A stretch of DNA of 47,072 bases from Deltaproteobacteria bacterium. Its GTDB lineage: Bacteria; Desulfobacterota; Desulfovibrionia; Desulfovibrionales; Desulfovibrionaceae. The position numbers and the translations under genes are program-made. The notes beneath the pieces are model-generated. The model saw only the letters and a program-made list of their open reading frames with translations. It searched no databases and was not told the origin of the DNA. The stretch covers positions 1 through 47,072 of the forward strand of contig JAISOL010000028.1 of the NCBI GenBank assembly GCA_031275645.1, given 5' to 3'. Below, in pieces: positions 1-9,136 of the stretch. Numbering within the stretch: position 1 is the stretch's first letter; each line of letters starts with the position of its first letter.

Positions 1-8
1 AGATAAAT

Positions 9-839
9 ATGAAGCGGCTAACTTTGAGCGATATTGAATACGGCAGACGCAAGCGCACGACGAAGCGCGACGAATTTTTGCGGATCATGGAGCAAAGCAT
101 CCCTTGGGATGAATGGGTAGCATACATTCTTCCCTACTATCCGGAAGGGAAGCGCGGACGTCCTCCCATGGGGATTGAGAAAATGTTGCGCATGTATTTG
201 CTGCAATGCTGGTTCAATCTTTCTGATGAGGGCCTTGAAGACGCCATTTACGACAGCTATGCCATGCGTACCTTTATGGGGGTCAATTTTTTTGAGGAGC
301 AGGTACCCGATGCCACAACCTTGCTCAAGTTTCGGCATTTGCTGGAAAAACACAATATCGGCAAAGTGTTTTTTGAAGCTGTCGCCCGAGCGCTCAGGGA
401 ACGCGGCCACATGATGCATCAGACCAAGAAAGGCAACGAATGGCATTTCGGCATGAAATGCCATGTGGGTGTGGACGCGGGTAGCGGCTATGTGCACAGT
501 CTTGAGACGACAGCGGCCAATATGCATGACATCACGATGGCGGAGAAACTTATCCGTGCGGACGATGAGGTCGTGTATGGCGATTCCGGCTATATCGGCA
601 TAGAGAAAAGAGAAGAAGTGAAAAACTCGCCGCATTTGTCAGCGATAGAATATCGGATCAATCGCCGTCACCATAGCGTCCAGCGAATGCCCAAAGGGTG
701 CATTGAGTGGGAGAAGCAGATTGAGCGATGTAAATCGTCCGTTCGTCAGGCGAAAAATACGCACCGGCTACACACTTTGTTCGCCAGCACAAATCTCTTG
801 ATGTGCGCTCGTGCTGGCAGGTCATTGCGACCTGCCTGA
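9..839 (+). pseudogene. Decayed IS5-family transposase, two internal in-frame deletions
   Basis: The 276-residue reading frame starts like IS5-family transposases (MKRLTLSDIEYG; a WFNLSDEGLEDAIYD segment) and keeps the middle catalytic Asp in VYGDSGYIG. By comparison with the remembered family pattern, two blocks are missing without loss of frame. Near residue 137, GHMM runs directly into HQTKKGNEWHFGMK, so the usual GTIVDATI segment with the first catalytic Asp is gone. Near residue 246, KSSVR joins AKNTHRLHTLF, so the VEHxF segment with the catalytic Glu is gone. Intact members are usually 320-340 residues long. With two of three DDE residues absent the protein should be inactive. The left end of the element lies outside or at the window edge. 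It points toward rpoD, tail to tail. Confidence 0.85.
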
Positions 840-981
840 GGATACATGCGCCCTTTTTTCAGGAAATGAACAGAAAAAGAGACAAAAATGGCAAAGTTAA
901 TGGTCAAATTTGGGTAATTTTGCGAAATTTGATCCTTTTGATGGAGATTGGCGCTGAAACCGCGAATAAATCAGCGTTTCC
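840..981. other. Spacer between transposase and rpoD; probable right end of the IS
   Basis: No gene is visible. The last 30 bases hold an inverted repeat, GGCGCTGA/TCAGCG (about 951-976), ending in AATCAGCGTTTCC right beside the rpoD stop codon (982-984, read as TAG on the minus strand). Subterminal palindromes followed by a short terminal motif are usual at IS5-family ends, so I suspect that the element ends at about 980 and was inserted at or next to the rpoD stop. This is inference: the matching left end is not in the window. I see no convincing terminator for rpoD here. Confidence 0.4.
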
Positions 982-2754
982 CTAATTTTCAAAGAAACTG
1001 CGTAAAGTCTGACTGCGTATGGGATGCCGCAGCTTGCGCAGAGCTTTGGCCTCAATCTGGCGGATACGCTCGCGGGTCACGCTGAAAGTTTTACCCACTT
1101 CTTCCAGAGTATGATCGCTTTTTTCGCCTATACCGAAGCGTTTACGGAGCACCTGCTCCTCTCTGGGGGTAAGATCGGCCAGGACATTGGCGATCTGTTC
1201 GGAAAGCTTGGTGTTCACCACCTCTTCCGCGGGAGCCACCGCCTTTTTATCTTCTATGAAATCGCCCAGGCTGGAATCTTCCTCATCCCCTATGGGTGTT
1301 TCCAAAGAAATCGGTTCCTTGGCTATTTTAAGCACTTTTTTTACTTTATCCACAGGGTAATCCATACGCTCGGCTATTTCCTCCGGCGTGGGATCACGGC
1401 CCAATTCCTGCACCAGATAGCGGGAAGTACGGATAAGTTTGTTGATTGTCTCAATCATATGCACTGGTATACGAATGGTACGGGCCTGATCCGCTATGGC
1501 CCTGGTAATGGCCTGACGTATCCACCAGGTGGCATAGGTTGAAAATTTATAACCCCGCTGGTATTCAAACTTGTCCACAGCCTTCATCAGACCTATGTTG
1601 CCTTCCTGAATAAGGTCAAGAAACTGCAAGCCCCGGTTGGTATATTTTTTGGCAATGGAGACCACAAGGCGCAGGTTGGATCTTATCAGCTCCTGCTTGG
1701 CTCTGGTAGCCGTTATGTTGCCGCGCTTGATGCGCCAGAGAACTTCTTCCAGATCATTCACGTTATGGCAGCATTTTTCCTGCAGGCGATTCAGAATCTC
1801 CACCTTGCCCATGATCATTTCCTTGAAAGGGAATATTTCTTCCAAGGTAAGCCCGATCATCCCGGCAGCTTCCTGCGGGCTGCATGTGCGCGCATCCATG
1901 GCCGAAAACATTTCCATGATTTCAGCCTGGCTCTTCCCTGTAGAAAGAATATAGGCGGAAAGATCGCGATGGCAGTTATGCATTTGCCTCACATAATCCT
2001 CGACAGTTTCAATAATGCGATCGATCAGAGTTTTTTCCAGTTTGATATCGCGCAGGCGTACTACTATTTCTTCTTTATAGCTGACAATTTCCTTCTGAAT
2101 TGAAGCCACGCGGCGTTCCAGGGTATTGCAGTCATCCAGCTTGGAATAAATTTTCTTTTTGCGCTTGTAGGTATTCTTTATTTCGTCCATCAGCAAAATG
2201 ACGCGCTGCTTCTGGCTCATTTCATCTTCAGTGGGATCGTCTTCCTCAATGGTCTTCACCACTTCCTTGAGTTTAATCCTATTCTGCCTGAGATCTTCGC
2301 CCACATTGATCAGCTCTTCAACAGCCACCGGCACTTCAACCAGAGCATAGAGCACATCCTGCTCACCGCTTTCAATGCGTTTGGCAATATGCACCTCGCC
2401 GTCACGGTCCAGCAAAGGAACAGCGCCCATTTCACGCAGGTACATCCGCACGGGATCCGTACTCCGCGAAGAATAATCGGCTATCTCCTCCTCTTCCCCC
2501 AAGCCCAGGGGACTGTCCGCCACGGACTCGTCTTCAGGTTCAGTTGTGGAGACGTTCATCTTCTTGCCCTCTTTTTCCGAATCGACAATGGCGATATCCA
2601 GCTGATCAAAAATTCCGATCACTTCCTCAATCTGTTCCGGAGTGCTGGCCTCGGAAGGTAAAGCTTTGCTCACTTCTTCGAAGGTCAGAAAACCAGAAGT
2701 TTTGCCTTTAGCTATAAGCACTTTGATTTGCTGAATATCTTTTATATTGCTCAT
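982..2754 (-). CDS. rpoD: RNA polymerase primary sigma factor RpoD (sigma-70)
   Basis: This is the housekeeping sigma factor that directs RNA polymerase to -35/-10 promoters. It has 590 residues in the full primary-sigma layout: region 1.1 (about 8-60), region 1.2 ([11 protein letters not shown], about 100-130), a non-conserved insert (about 140-340) found in proteobacterial RpoD, region 2 (about 355-440) with the -10 recognition helix [14 protein letters not shown], region 3, and region 4 (528-578) with the helix-turn-helix [20 protein letters not shown]. The ATG start overlaps the dnaG stop by four bases (ATGA), so it is probably co-translated with dnaG. The C-terminus RSFFEN looks complete even though IS remains adjoin the stop codon. 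The identity is secure. Confidence 0.98.
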   Translation of the reverse strand: MSNIKDIQQIKVLIAKGKTSGFLTFEEVSKALPSEASTPEQIEEVIGIFDQLDIAIVDSEKEGKKMNVSTTEPEDESVADSPLGLGEEEEIADYSSRSTDPVRMYLREMGAVPLLDRDGEVHIAKRIESGEQDVLYALVEVPVAVEELINVGEDLRQNRIKLKEVVKTIEEDDPTEDEMSQKQRVILLMDEIKNTYKRKKKIYSKLDDCNTLERRVASIQKEIVSYKEEIVVRLRDIKLEKTLIDRIIETVEDYVRQMHNCHRDLSAYILSTGKSQAEIMEMFSAMDARTCSPQEAAGMIGLTLEEIFPFKEMIMGKVEILNRLQEKCCHNVNDLEEVLWRIKRGNITATRAKQELIRSNLRLVVSIAKKYTNRGLQFLDLIQEGNIGLMKAVDKFEYQRGYKFSTYATWWIRQAITRAIADQARTIRIPVHMIETINKLIRTSRYLVQELGRDPTPEEIAERMDYPVDKVKKVLKIAKEPISLETPIGDEEDSSLGDFIEDKKAVAPAEEVVNTKLSEQIANVLADLTPREEQVLRKRFGIGEKSDHTLEEVGKTFSVTRERIRQIEAKALRKLRHPIRSQTLRSFFEN

Positions 2755-4574
2755 ATTTTTTTCTCCGCTTTCTTCCCGAAGGAATTCCGGCTTTCCTTAA
2801 AAATCCTGAGATTTTCCATAAAAGCGCCAAATATCTCGTCTTCCGCTTTCCCCTGCAAGCCTGCCAGAGACCTCTCCTGGCTGCCCAGGTTCTGCCATTG
2901 AATCTCCCTCTCTATTTCGGAACACAACTGCTCACATTCAAAGCCTTCCTTTTCAGGGTCAGAAGGAGGCATATACACATTACGGCAAGTCAGACAAAAC
3001 TGTTTGTCTTCTTCCTCCAGGCAGAGCAGACCCTCTACAAAATCATCCGGTTCAGGCGTCCGGGCGTGCAGATCCGAAATTTTGCCCCACAGCTCTTTTG
3101 TCCGGGGGGCTTTCAGCACAAAGTCCAGGCCGCTGTCGCGTAAATTCGGAATATAACACGGATAACGAACGGCAAAAACAAGAAACTTCCATTCCTTTTC
3201 CTCTTCAGCCCGCAAACCTCCCAACCCGCCGGCGAACTGAACTTTATTAGACTCCCGTGCCTTCCCGGCAGTTCCTCCGGCCATGAGCATATCTTTGCGG
3301 ATGATCTCCTCATCCATCCCCAAAGCCCGCGCAATCTCCGAAATATACCGGGGCAGAAATTCCCGCCGTTCCAACTGACGCAAAAAATTTCGCACCCATT
3401 CCGCAATCTCGTTCTGAGAAAAATCGCGCAGAGCGCGCATGCAGAAATTAAAGCCATCCGGAGCCTTGGCGCGCAAATCCTCGAAAGCTTTCACTCCCTG
3501 CGTCTTGAGCAGCTCGTCTATATCCTTGGGGCCGCCATCCGGAAGCAAAATAACCCTGCAATTCAACCCCCGCGAAATAATCATCTCCGCGCTGCGCAAA
3601 GCCGCCTTGCGCCCGGCCTTATCGCCGTCAAAAAGCAATTCTAGAGGGACGCGGAAATTTCCCAACCTTTTGATCTGCTCCGGTGTTAGGCTGGTGCCCA
3701 GAACGCCGCAGGCATTCCTGTAGCCGAACTGATGCAGAGTCAGCACATCCATATACCCTTCGGTGAGCAGTATGGATTTCTTTTCCGCAACGGCGCGCCG
3801 AGCCTGAAAAAGTCCGTAAAGATTGTCTCCTTTTCTGTAAATGGGAGACTCGGAACTGTTTATATATTTGGCCGTATCCGCATCCGAAGCAGTGGAGATA
3901 ATGCGCCCGCCGAAAGCTATTATCTGCCCTCCGGGATTTTTGATGGGAAACATCAGTCTGGCCCTGAAGCGATCGTACACATTCCCCTTGTCGTTTTTGA
4001 CCAGCAGCCCGGAATCCACTCCCTGTTCCTTGCTGTAACCTGCCTGGAGAAAAGCGTTGCCCAGGTTGTGCCAACTGTCGTGACTCCAGCCCAGAGCAAA
4101 GCTTTCCGCGATATTTTCATCCACGCCCCGCCAGGCCAGATAATCCCGGCAGGACTCTCCTCCCTGTCCGGATAAATTACCGCGAAAATAGGCTCCGGCG
4201 AATTCATGCAATTTCAGGGCAATCTCGCGTCTGCGCTGTTCTTCCGTAATTCCGGCATCACTCCGCCCAGGCTCCAGCGGTACACCGGTTTCCAGGGCCA
4301 GCTGCCTCAGCGCTTCATTGAAATCCACTCTGTTATACTTGGCGTAAAAATCAAAAATATCACCGGAAGCCTGGCAGCCGAAACAATAAAAAAGTCCGGT
4401 ATCCGGGCGCACGGAAAAAGAAGGCTTGGTTTCCTCATGAAAAGGGCATGGACCCATCAGCCTGCCGCTGCCCACCGGCCGCAAAGGAACATGGCGCCCG
4501 ACCAGCTCGGCGATGTCGAGACGGTCTTTTATGGCCCGCGTTACCGAGTTGAGGTTGGAGACCTTGTTCCTCAT
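2751..4574 (-). CDS. dnaG: DNA primase DnaG
   Basis: This primase makes RNA primers at the replication fork and works with the replicative helicase. Starting at the ATG at 4574 gives 607 residues. The CHC2 zinc site has Cys43, His46, Cys64 and Cys67 (CPFH ... CFGC), very close to the E. coli spacing. A TOPRIM catalytic core follows, with [17 protein letters not shown] and a KDIDELL acidic segment. The C-terminal third is the divergent helicase-binding region. An upstream TTG at 4640 would add 22 residues with no family likeness, so I prefer the internal ATG, although neither has a strong ribosome binding site. It lies between mutS2 and rpoD, with its stop overlapping the rpoD start. Confidence 0.96.
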   Translation of the reverse strand: MRNKVSNLNSVTRAIKDRLDIAELVGRHVPLRPVGSGRLMGPCPFHEETKPSFSVRPDTGLFYCFGCQASGDIFDFYAKYNRVDFNEALRQLALETGVPLEPGRSDAGITEEQRRREIALKLHEFAGAYFRGNLSGQGGESCRDYLAWRGVDENIAESFALGWSHDSWHNLGNAFLQAGYSKEQGVDSGLLVKNDKGNVYDRFRARLMFPIKNPGGQIIAFGGRIISTASDADTAKYINSSESPIYRKGDNLYGLFQARRAVAEKKSILLTEGYMDVLTLHQFGYRNACGVLGTSLTPEQIKRLGNFRVPLELLFDGDKAGRKAALRSAEMIISRGLNCRVILLPDGGPKDIDELLKTQGVKAFEDLRAKAPDGFNFCMRALRDFSQNEIAEWVRNFLRQLERREFLPRYISEIARALGMDEEIIRKDMLMAGGTAGKARESNKVQFAGGLGGLRAEEEKEWKFLVFAVRYPCYIPNLRDSGLDFVLKAPRTKELWGKISDLHARTPEPDDFVEGLLCLEEEDKQFCLTCRNVYMPPSDPEKEGFECEQLCSEIEREIQWQNLGSQERSLAGLQGKAEDEIFGAFMENLRIFKESRNSFGKKAEKKI

Positions 4575-4649
4575 GGTATCAACATAATAAATTCTTGAGC
4601 AATCCCGCCTCGAAATTGCTCTTATGATTATTGCGATCAAATAGAAAAT

Positions 4650-7001
4650 TCACTTCAGGGTAATTACGGTGACACCGTCCCCTCCCTGATCTTCGTCAGC
4701 CAGATCAAAGGAGGCAACCTGAGGATGCCGTTTAATATAAGCATGAATTTCCCGGCGTAAAGCTCCGGTGCCGCGTCCATGTAAAATTTCAAGTTGTTCC
4801 CTGCCACCAAGTATGGCTGAATCAATAAAAGAATCAAGTTCAGCCAGGGCCGCGTCCGCTCTTTTACCACGCAGATCCAGGCGCGAAGAAAAAACAGACG
4901 CGCCGGACAGACGGACGAATTTTTCTGCGCCAAAAGAGGAAACTTTGCCGGATTCCGCCTTCCAGGCCAGATCTCCCGGTTCCACCCAGATACTAACCCC
5001 GGATAAATCCAGGCGCACCCTGTTTTTACGCCTATCCACCTCCAAAACCCTGCCCGGCTTATTCCAGGGGGCATAGAGCAGATCCATTCCGGGCTCAAGG
5101 CGACTAAAATCCGGCGTTTCAAATTGAGAATCCTTTTCTTCAGCCTTTTTTTCCAATATGCCGGAGCGGATTCCGGCGAGGCTTTTCAGGGTCTGCCTGG
5201 CTGAAAGTCTGGAATCTTTCCATTCCCGCAGCACATACTGGGCTTGATTCCTAATCTCTGTAAAAAGCCTTTCCCTTTCTTTGGCCAGATGTTCTTCCAA
5301 CTGCTTATGTTTCAGCTTAAAGGCGAGGCGTTCTTCCTTCAAGGCGTCGGCTTCCCTTTCCCTGGTCAGGGCCAGGCGGTTCAGCCTCTCCATAAGCTGC
5401 CCGGTATCTTCTCCGTCCAGCAGCAGATAATTCCGCGCCCTCTTCAGCACCGCTTCCGGCAAGCCGTGTTCCCTGGCTACTTCCAGAGCCTGGCTCGCGC
5501 CCACCTGATCATAGACCAGCCGAAACAAGGGTTTTTTTGTGTCGGGATCAAAAAGCACGGAAGCGGCCCGCACTCCGGGCCTGGACAGAGCATAGGCCTT
5601 CAGGGCCGGAAAATGCGTTGCCGCGAAAATACTGGCTTTTTTTTCCATTAATTCGTCAATGACCGCCTGGGCCAGAGCCGCGCCTTGAGCGGGATCGGTA
5701 CCGGCGCCGAATTCATCCAGGATTACCAGCGCATTCTCTCCAAGTTTCTCCCAATATGCCGTCAACTGGGCAATCTGAGCCGTAAAGGTGGAAACATGGT
5801 CCTCCAGGCTCTGATCGTCGCCTATAAAAGGAAGAATATTCTTCCAGAAAGGCAGGGTGCTGCCTCGGGCGACCGGAGCGGGAATGGAGCACAAAGCCAT
5901 AAGCGAAACCAGGCCTACGGTTTTGAGGCAGACGGTCTTGCCGCCGGCGTTGCCCCCACTGATAATCAATGTTCTCTGCTCCGCAGACAACTGTATATCC
6001 ACAGGTTCCGGCTCAGGATACCCGGCGGCGGCGCTCCTTTCCCCATTTTCAGCCGAAAGACCGGCCAGCGTAAGCAAAGGGTGCCTGGCTTCCAGCAGAT
6101 TTACCGGCAAATCCGCGCCCAGGCGTACCAGAACCCCGGCATAGCTCGCCCCCAACCTGCTCCTGGCCTGCAGCACATCCATATCCACCAGCAGGCGGTA
6201 CGCCTCCCCCAGCAGATTTTTTTCAGTACGCAGCAAATCAGAGATGTAAATAAGAATCTTGCGTTCTTCCTCCCTTTCCTCGCGTTTGAATTCCTGCAGG
6301 CTGTTATTCAAATCCACCAGAAACATGGGTTCAAAGTAGCAGGTTTCGCCGGTTTGGGAGTAATCGTGGACTATCCCCGGAAACTTGTTCTTGAAATTGC
6401 TTTTAAAGGGCAGGACATAACGATCCGAAGCCAGAGTGATATATTCGTCCTGCAAATAGGGGGAAAGGTTGTGCAGGCGGATGAATTCGCCGGCTTTACT
6501 GTTACATTGCCGGTGGATACGACGGATTTCACTCCGCACCAGGGCCAGCTCCGGCGAGGCTTCATCCCGCAGAAAACCATCCTCGTTGAGGCAGCGAAAA
6601 AGGGCTTGCAAACTTTTCTGCGGCAAGGGAGCAGGCAATTCCAGAAGCAAAGGCCAGAGCTGCCTGGCCTGCTTGGGACGAGTCAGAGATTCCAGGAGTT
6701 CTCCGCAGTGACCGAGCATCTGGCGCAGGATCCATAATCCGTCCAGTTCCAGCGGTTGTCTGTCGTTTTCCAGAAAAGCCAGAACACCGTCCAGACTGGG
6801 AAAGTTCAGCAGGGAAAAACTCGTGAATTCCAGCCAAAGATTGCCTTGTTCAAACAGTTCAGCCTGTCGGGCCGCCTGCTCAAGGGTGGAGGAAGGCCGT
6901 AAGCCAAGGCAAGCCCTGCTCCCGGCTTCAGAAACAGCGAAACCTGCCAGATAAGCGAGAAGCTTCGGAAATTCCAGAACGTGTAGAGTGCGCGTGTCCA
7001 T
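4650..7001 (-). CDS. mutS2: Endonuclease MutS2 with Smr domain
   Basis: This is a 783-residue MutS-related ATPase without the mismatch-reading N-terminal domains. The family acts on recombination intermediates and, in some bacteria, on collided ribosomes. The Walker A loop is GGNAGGKT at 349-356 (commonly GPNTGGKT). The Walker B region LVILDEFGAGTDP is clear. A long charged coiled-coil follows (about 515-590). The C-terminal Smr nuclease domain is at 708-783, with LDLRGKRADAAL and HGRGTGALR. The ATG at 7001 has only a weak ribosome binding site. A 9-bp hairpin lies just upstream, and dnaG begins about 75 bases beyond the stop. Its place between rpsU and dnaG agrees with my memory of Desulfovibrio gene order. 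Confidence 0.95.
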   Translation of the reverse strand: MDTRTLHVLEFPKLLAYLAGFAVSEAGSRACLGLRPSSTLEQAARQAELFEQGNLWLEFTSFSLLNFPSLDGVLAFLENDRQPLELDGLWILRQMLGHCGELLESLTRPKQARQLWPLLLELPAPLPQKSLQALFRCLNEDGFLRDEASPELALVRSEIRRIHRQCNSKAGEFIRLHNLSPYLQDEYITLASDRYVLPFKSNFKNKFPGIVHDYSQTGETCYFEPMFLVDLNNSLQEFKREEREEERKILIYISDLLRTEKNLLGEAYRLLVDMDVLQARSRLGASYAGVLVRLGADLPVNLLEARHPLLTLAGLSAENGERSAAAGYPEPEPVDIQLSAEQRTLIISGGNAGGKTVCLKTVGLVSLMALCSIPAPVARGSTLPFWKNILPFIGDDQSLEDHVSTFTAQIAQLTAYWEKLGENALVILDEFGAGTDPAQGAALAQAVIDELMEKKASIFAATHFPALKAYALSRPGVRAASVLFDPDTKKPLFRLVYDQVGASQALEVAREHGLPEAVLKRARNYLLLDGEDTGQLMERLNRLALTREREADALKEERLAFKLKHKQLEEHLAKERERLFTEIRNQAQYVLREWKDSRLSARQTLKSLAGIRSGILEKKAEEKDSQFETPDFSRLEPGMDLLYAPWNKPGRVLEVDRRKNRVRLDLSGVSIWVEPGDLAWKAESGKVSSFGAEKFVRLSGASVFSSRLDLRGKRADAALAELDSFIDSAILGGREQLEILHGRGTGALRREIHAYIKRHPQVASFDLADEDQGGDGVTVITLK

Positions 7002-7041
7002 ATGTATAACATTTTAATTTGAAATGTTTCATTCGGCATGC

Positions 7042-7064
7042 CGGACGCGGTTTACCCGCGTCCG
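7042..7064. repeat. Perfect 9-bp hairpin in the mutS2 leader
   Basis: CGGACGCGG and CCGCGTCCG form a perfect 9-bp stem with a five-base loop (TTTAC), 41-63 bases upstream of the mutS2 start. No T-run follows on either strand, so it is not a standard terminator. It would sit in the 5' leader of mutS2 mRNA and could affect mRNA stability or any read-through from rpsU. The role is unknown. Confidence 0.55.
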
Positions 7065-7082
7065 CGCCCCGCGGACCGCCAT

Positions 7083-7115
7083 CAAAACAACGAAAGCCCG
7101 GCGCAAACCAGGCTT
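7083..7115 (-). terminator. Rho-independent terminator after rpsU
   Basis: On the minus strand the stem AAGCCTGG pairs with CCGGGCTT (eight pairs, one T-G wobble) around a six-base loop. The T-rich run TCGTTGTTTT follows. It begins about 40 bases past the rpsU stop. It should end or reduce transcription between rpsU and mutS2, so rpsU may be expressed mostly on its own. Confidence 0.75.
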
Positions 7116-7153
7116 CCGCCGCCAGAACGCTTGCTCCAGGACAAAGGCAAAAC

Positions 7154-7357
7154 TCAGTTGGAATTCAGCTTCCGCATTTTTTTGATCAACCGCTTGCGGG
7201 CGGCAGCTTTTTTCTTTTTGCGCATTACACTTGGCTTTTCGTAGTGTTGGCGCTTTTTCATTTCCGATAAGATTCCGGCTTTTTCCACCTGCTTTTTAAA
7301 ACGGCGCAGAGCATTATCAAAATTATACTCGTCATCGTTCAAATACACACCTGGCAA
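7154..7357 (-). CDS. rpsU: 30S ribosomal protein S21
   Basis: This is the small basic protein S21 of the 30S subunit, which helps mRNA initiation. The 67 residues match the family end to end: [19 protein letters not shown], then [20 protein letters not shown] and a Lys/Arg-rich tail. The start is a TTG at 7357. It lies about eight bases after a strong ribosome binding site (AAGGGGGTGAT), and the family normally begins Met-Pro-Gly-Val-Tyr, which matches TTG-CCA-GGT-GTG-TAT. The in-frame GTG at 7366 sits inside that ribosome binding site and is unlikely. S21 genes often lead the dnaG-rpoD cluster; here the gene is separated by a terminator. Confidence 0.95.
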   Translation of the reverse strand: MPGVYLNDDEYNFDNALRRFKKQVEKAGILSEMKKRQHYEKPSVMRKKKKAAARKRLIKKMRKLNSN

Positions 7358-7608
7358 AACTATCACCCCCTTGCAAAACGGCGTAATACATCCGCTGAAC
7401 CCCGCGCGACTGAAGCATTCTGGCCTGAGAGGGGCACAGCACCATGTAACGCTTAAAACCCGCGTTTTAGGCGTCAAGATCGCTCCGCCGGAAAGCGTGG
7501 TTTCCGGTCCAAAAAGAAACACGGCGATAAAAACGGGAGAAAAAGACGACTAGTCTCTTTTCTCCCAAAAGGCAAGATTTTTCATGCAATTCAGTGTTAC
7601 GGACAATT
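7358..7608. other. Intergenic region with the presumed rpsU promoter
   Basis: Apart from the terminator at 7527-7566 I see no gene here. The rpsU promoter should lie between about 7370 and 7526 on the minus strand, but I could not pick out confident -35/-10 boxes. Confidence 0.4.
7527..7566 (-). terminator. Rho-independent terminator upstream of rpsU
   Basis: A long hairpin spans 7535-7566: GGGAGAAAA pairs with TTTTCTCCC, and after a one-base bulge AGAC pairs with GTCT around a five-base loop. On the minus strand it is followed by GTTTTTAT. It lies about 45 bases past the stop of the small membrane-protein gene (7609-7803), so it most likely ends that transcript and insulates rpsU. Confidence 0.8.
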
Positions 7609-7803
7609 TCAATGCCGCGCGCCGCGGGCGGATCCCTTACGCATATCCGCCAAAGATTTGCCCAGTACAACGGCCAAACCCAGACCCAATACACCCAGCA
7701 CCAGGTAAAGCACACCGAAAAATACGGCGTGATCCGTCATCCACCAGGGAATATCCCAAGGCAACATGCTGTGTATGGTTTCCCCATGCTGCATCAGCCA
7801 CAT
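7609..7803 (-). CDS. Small single-span membrane protein, function unknown
   Basis: This is a 64-residue protein. Residues 1-24 are Trp/His-rich (MWLMQHGETIHSMLPWDIPWW). One hydrophobic helix covers about 28-48 (HAVFFGVLYLVLGVLGLGLAVVL), followed by a short basic tail with KSLADMRKGSARGARH. A strong ribosome binding site (GGGGGA, seven bases before the ATG) and a good downstream terminator make it a real gene. It lies 53 bases after the HU gene on the same strand. I do not recognise a family. The N-terminus is probably outside and the tail cytoplasmic by the positive-inside rule, which is inference. Confidence 0.75.
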   Translation of the reverse strand: MWLMQHGETIHSMLPWDIPWWMTDHAVFFGVLYLVLGVLGLGLAVVLGKSLADMRKGSARGARH

Positions 7804-7816
7804 CGCAATCCCCCAA

Positions 7817-7856
7817 AAAGTCTTTTCAGCGACTTCACGTCAGGCGAGACTGAAAG
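7817..7856 (-). terminator. Possible terminator after the HU gene
   Basis: On the minus strand, directly after the HU stop, CTTTCAG can pair with CTGAAAAG (seven pairs with one bulge) around a loop of about 20 bases, followed by ACTTTTT. The long loop makes it a weak candidate. The T-run lies next to the ribosome binding site of the small membrane-protein gene. Confidence 0.35.
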
Positions 7857-8129
7857 TTAATTAACAGCTTCTTTGAGATTTTTTCCAGGGTGAAATTTGA
7901 CAACTTTGGAAGCCGGAATCTTGATCGCGGCTCCTGTACGGGGGTTACGCCCGGTTCTGGCTTTACGGGACTCCACGGAAAAGGTGCCGAACCCGGTAAG
8001 AGTGAGCTTGCTTTCTTCTACCAGAATCTCCTGCACTGCTTCCAAAAAGGCATTGAGGGAACGCTCCGAACCTACTTTGGAAATGGATGCCTTGCCGGCA
8101 ATTTTCGCGACCAAGTCGGCTTTCGTCAT
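7857..8129 (-). CDS. hup: HU-type DNA-binding protein
   Basis: This is a nucleoid protein that binds and bends DNA as a dimer. The start is the ATG at 8129, preceded by a strong CAGGAGGAT ribosome binding site; a longer upstream reading frame is not family-like. The 90 residues match HU: MTKADLVAKIAGKA at the start, LTLTGFGTFSVESRKARTGRNPRTG leading into the DNA-binding arm, and VVKFHPGKNLKEAV at the end. HU and IHF subunits are hard to tell apart, but the arm and length favour HU. It is a single gene with an untranslated leader to the right (8130-8330) in which I see no other gene. Confidence 0.93.
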   Translation of the reverse strand: MTKADLVAKIAGKASISKVGSERSLNAFLEAVQEILVEESKLTLTGFGTFSVESRKARTGRNPRTGAAIKIPASKVVKFHPGKNLKEAVN

Positions 8130-8330
8130 GTGATCATCCTCCTGAATAAATTTTCTATTCATATCACAAAAAAATGGAGGCGTCACAAGAAACCCATAAC
8201 TGATTTTACGACGCCCTTTTCTTAAAAAACATGATTTCCGCGCTAAAGTCAAGCCATTCCCAAGTTATCTGTCTCCAGGCTTGCGCCGATCCGGGACTCT
8301 CAAGAAATTACAAATAAAAAAAACAGGTAA

Positions 8331-9134
8331 TTATATACAATTTTCTCTGTAAAAAATATCCGATAATTCTTTGTAGCAAACGGGAGAAAGCTCTTCCGGG
8401 CGCGCCGAAAGGGCTATGCCGCACTTGGTCAGCAACGCCGGGTCATGGCCCTGCCGGCGGAAAATAACGCCGATCTGCTTGCGGCGCTGCTGAAAAAAAA
8501 TTTTCAGGAGATAAGACAGCGCTTCCGGATGAGCTGGCAGACTGCCCTGAGACAGAGGCTCAAAACTGAGCACTGCGGACCAGACCTTCGGCCTGGGCCT
8601 GAAGACTTGCGGCGGTACCATAAACTCCAGGCGCGGACGGCAGAACGACTGGAGCCAGATGGAAAGAGAGCCGTATTGCCCGCAGGCCGGAGGAGCGATC
8701 ACCCTCAAAGCCACCTCCTTTTGCACCATGAATACCGCCCTGCGCAATCCCCTGGCCCGGCTGAACAGATTCCACATCAGGGGGGAAGCGATGTTATAGG
8801 GAAGATTGCCGATAATTTTGAAAGGATCTTTCAGAGCCGCCCAATCCTGCCGCAAAGCGTCTCCCGTAATTACCGTAAGAGAAAGAGCGCTTTGTTTCTC
8901 TCCTTCGGCCCGCCTTATAGCCGACCAGTAAATGTCTTTTTCCAGCAAAGTGAGCGCGGCCGGAGCAGCCCGGATTAAAAAGCCGGTAAGCATGCCTGGC
9001 CCGGGACCGATTTCCCAGACCTGATCCTCAGGTTCTATTTGCAGCCTCTCCACAATTTTACGCGCAAGATTGCAATCCTGCAAAAAATTCTGGCCCAGGC
9101 TTTTTTTGGCTTCAGGATGTGAAAACGCGGTCAT
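8331..9134 (-). CDS. rsmA: 16S rRNA dimethyladenosine transferase RsmA (KsgA)
   Basis: The enzyme dimethylates two adjacent adenosines near the 3' end of 16S rRNA during late 30S assembly, using S-adenosylmethionine. It has 267 residues from the ATG at 9134. The N-terminus has the family opening AKKSLGQNFL. The SAM-binding loop is EIGPGPGMLT. The catalytic motif IV is NLPYNIASPL. The C-terminal rRNA-binding region holds the FFQQRRKQIG segment. A TTG two codons upstream (9140) would overlap the previous stop, but the ATG fits the family better. It starts two bases after the stop of the EF-G-like gene, so the two are probably one transcript concerned with ribosome function. Confidence 0.95.
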   Translation of the reverse strand: MTAFSHPEAKKSLGQNFLQDCNLARKIVERLQIEPEDQVWEIGPGPGMLTGFLIRAAPAALTLLEKDIYWSAIRRAEGEKQSALSLTVITGDALRQDWAALKDPFKIIGNLPYNIASPLMWNLFSRARGLRRAVFMVQKEVALRVIAPPACGQYGSLSIWLQSFCRPRLEFMVPPQVFRPRPKVWSAVLSFEPLSQGSLPAHPEALSYLLKIFFQQRRKQIGVIFRRQGHDPALLTKCGIALSARPEELSPVCYKELSDIFYRENCI

Positions 9135-9136
9135 GT

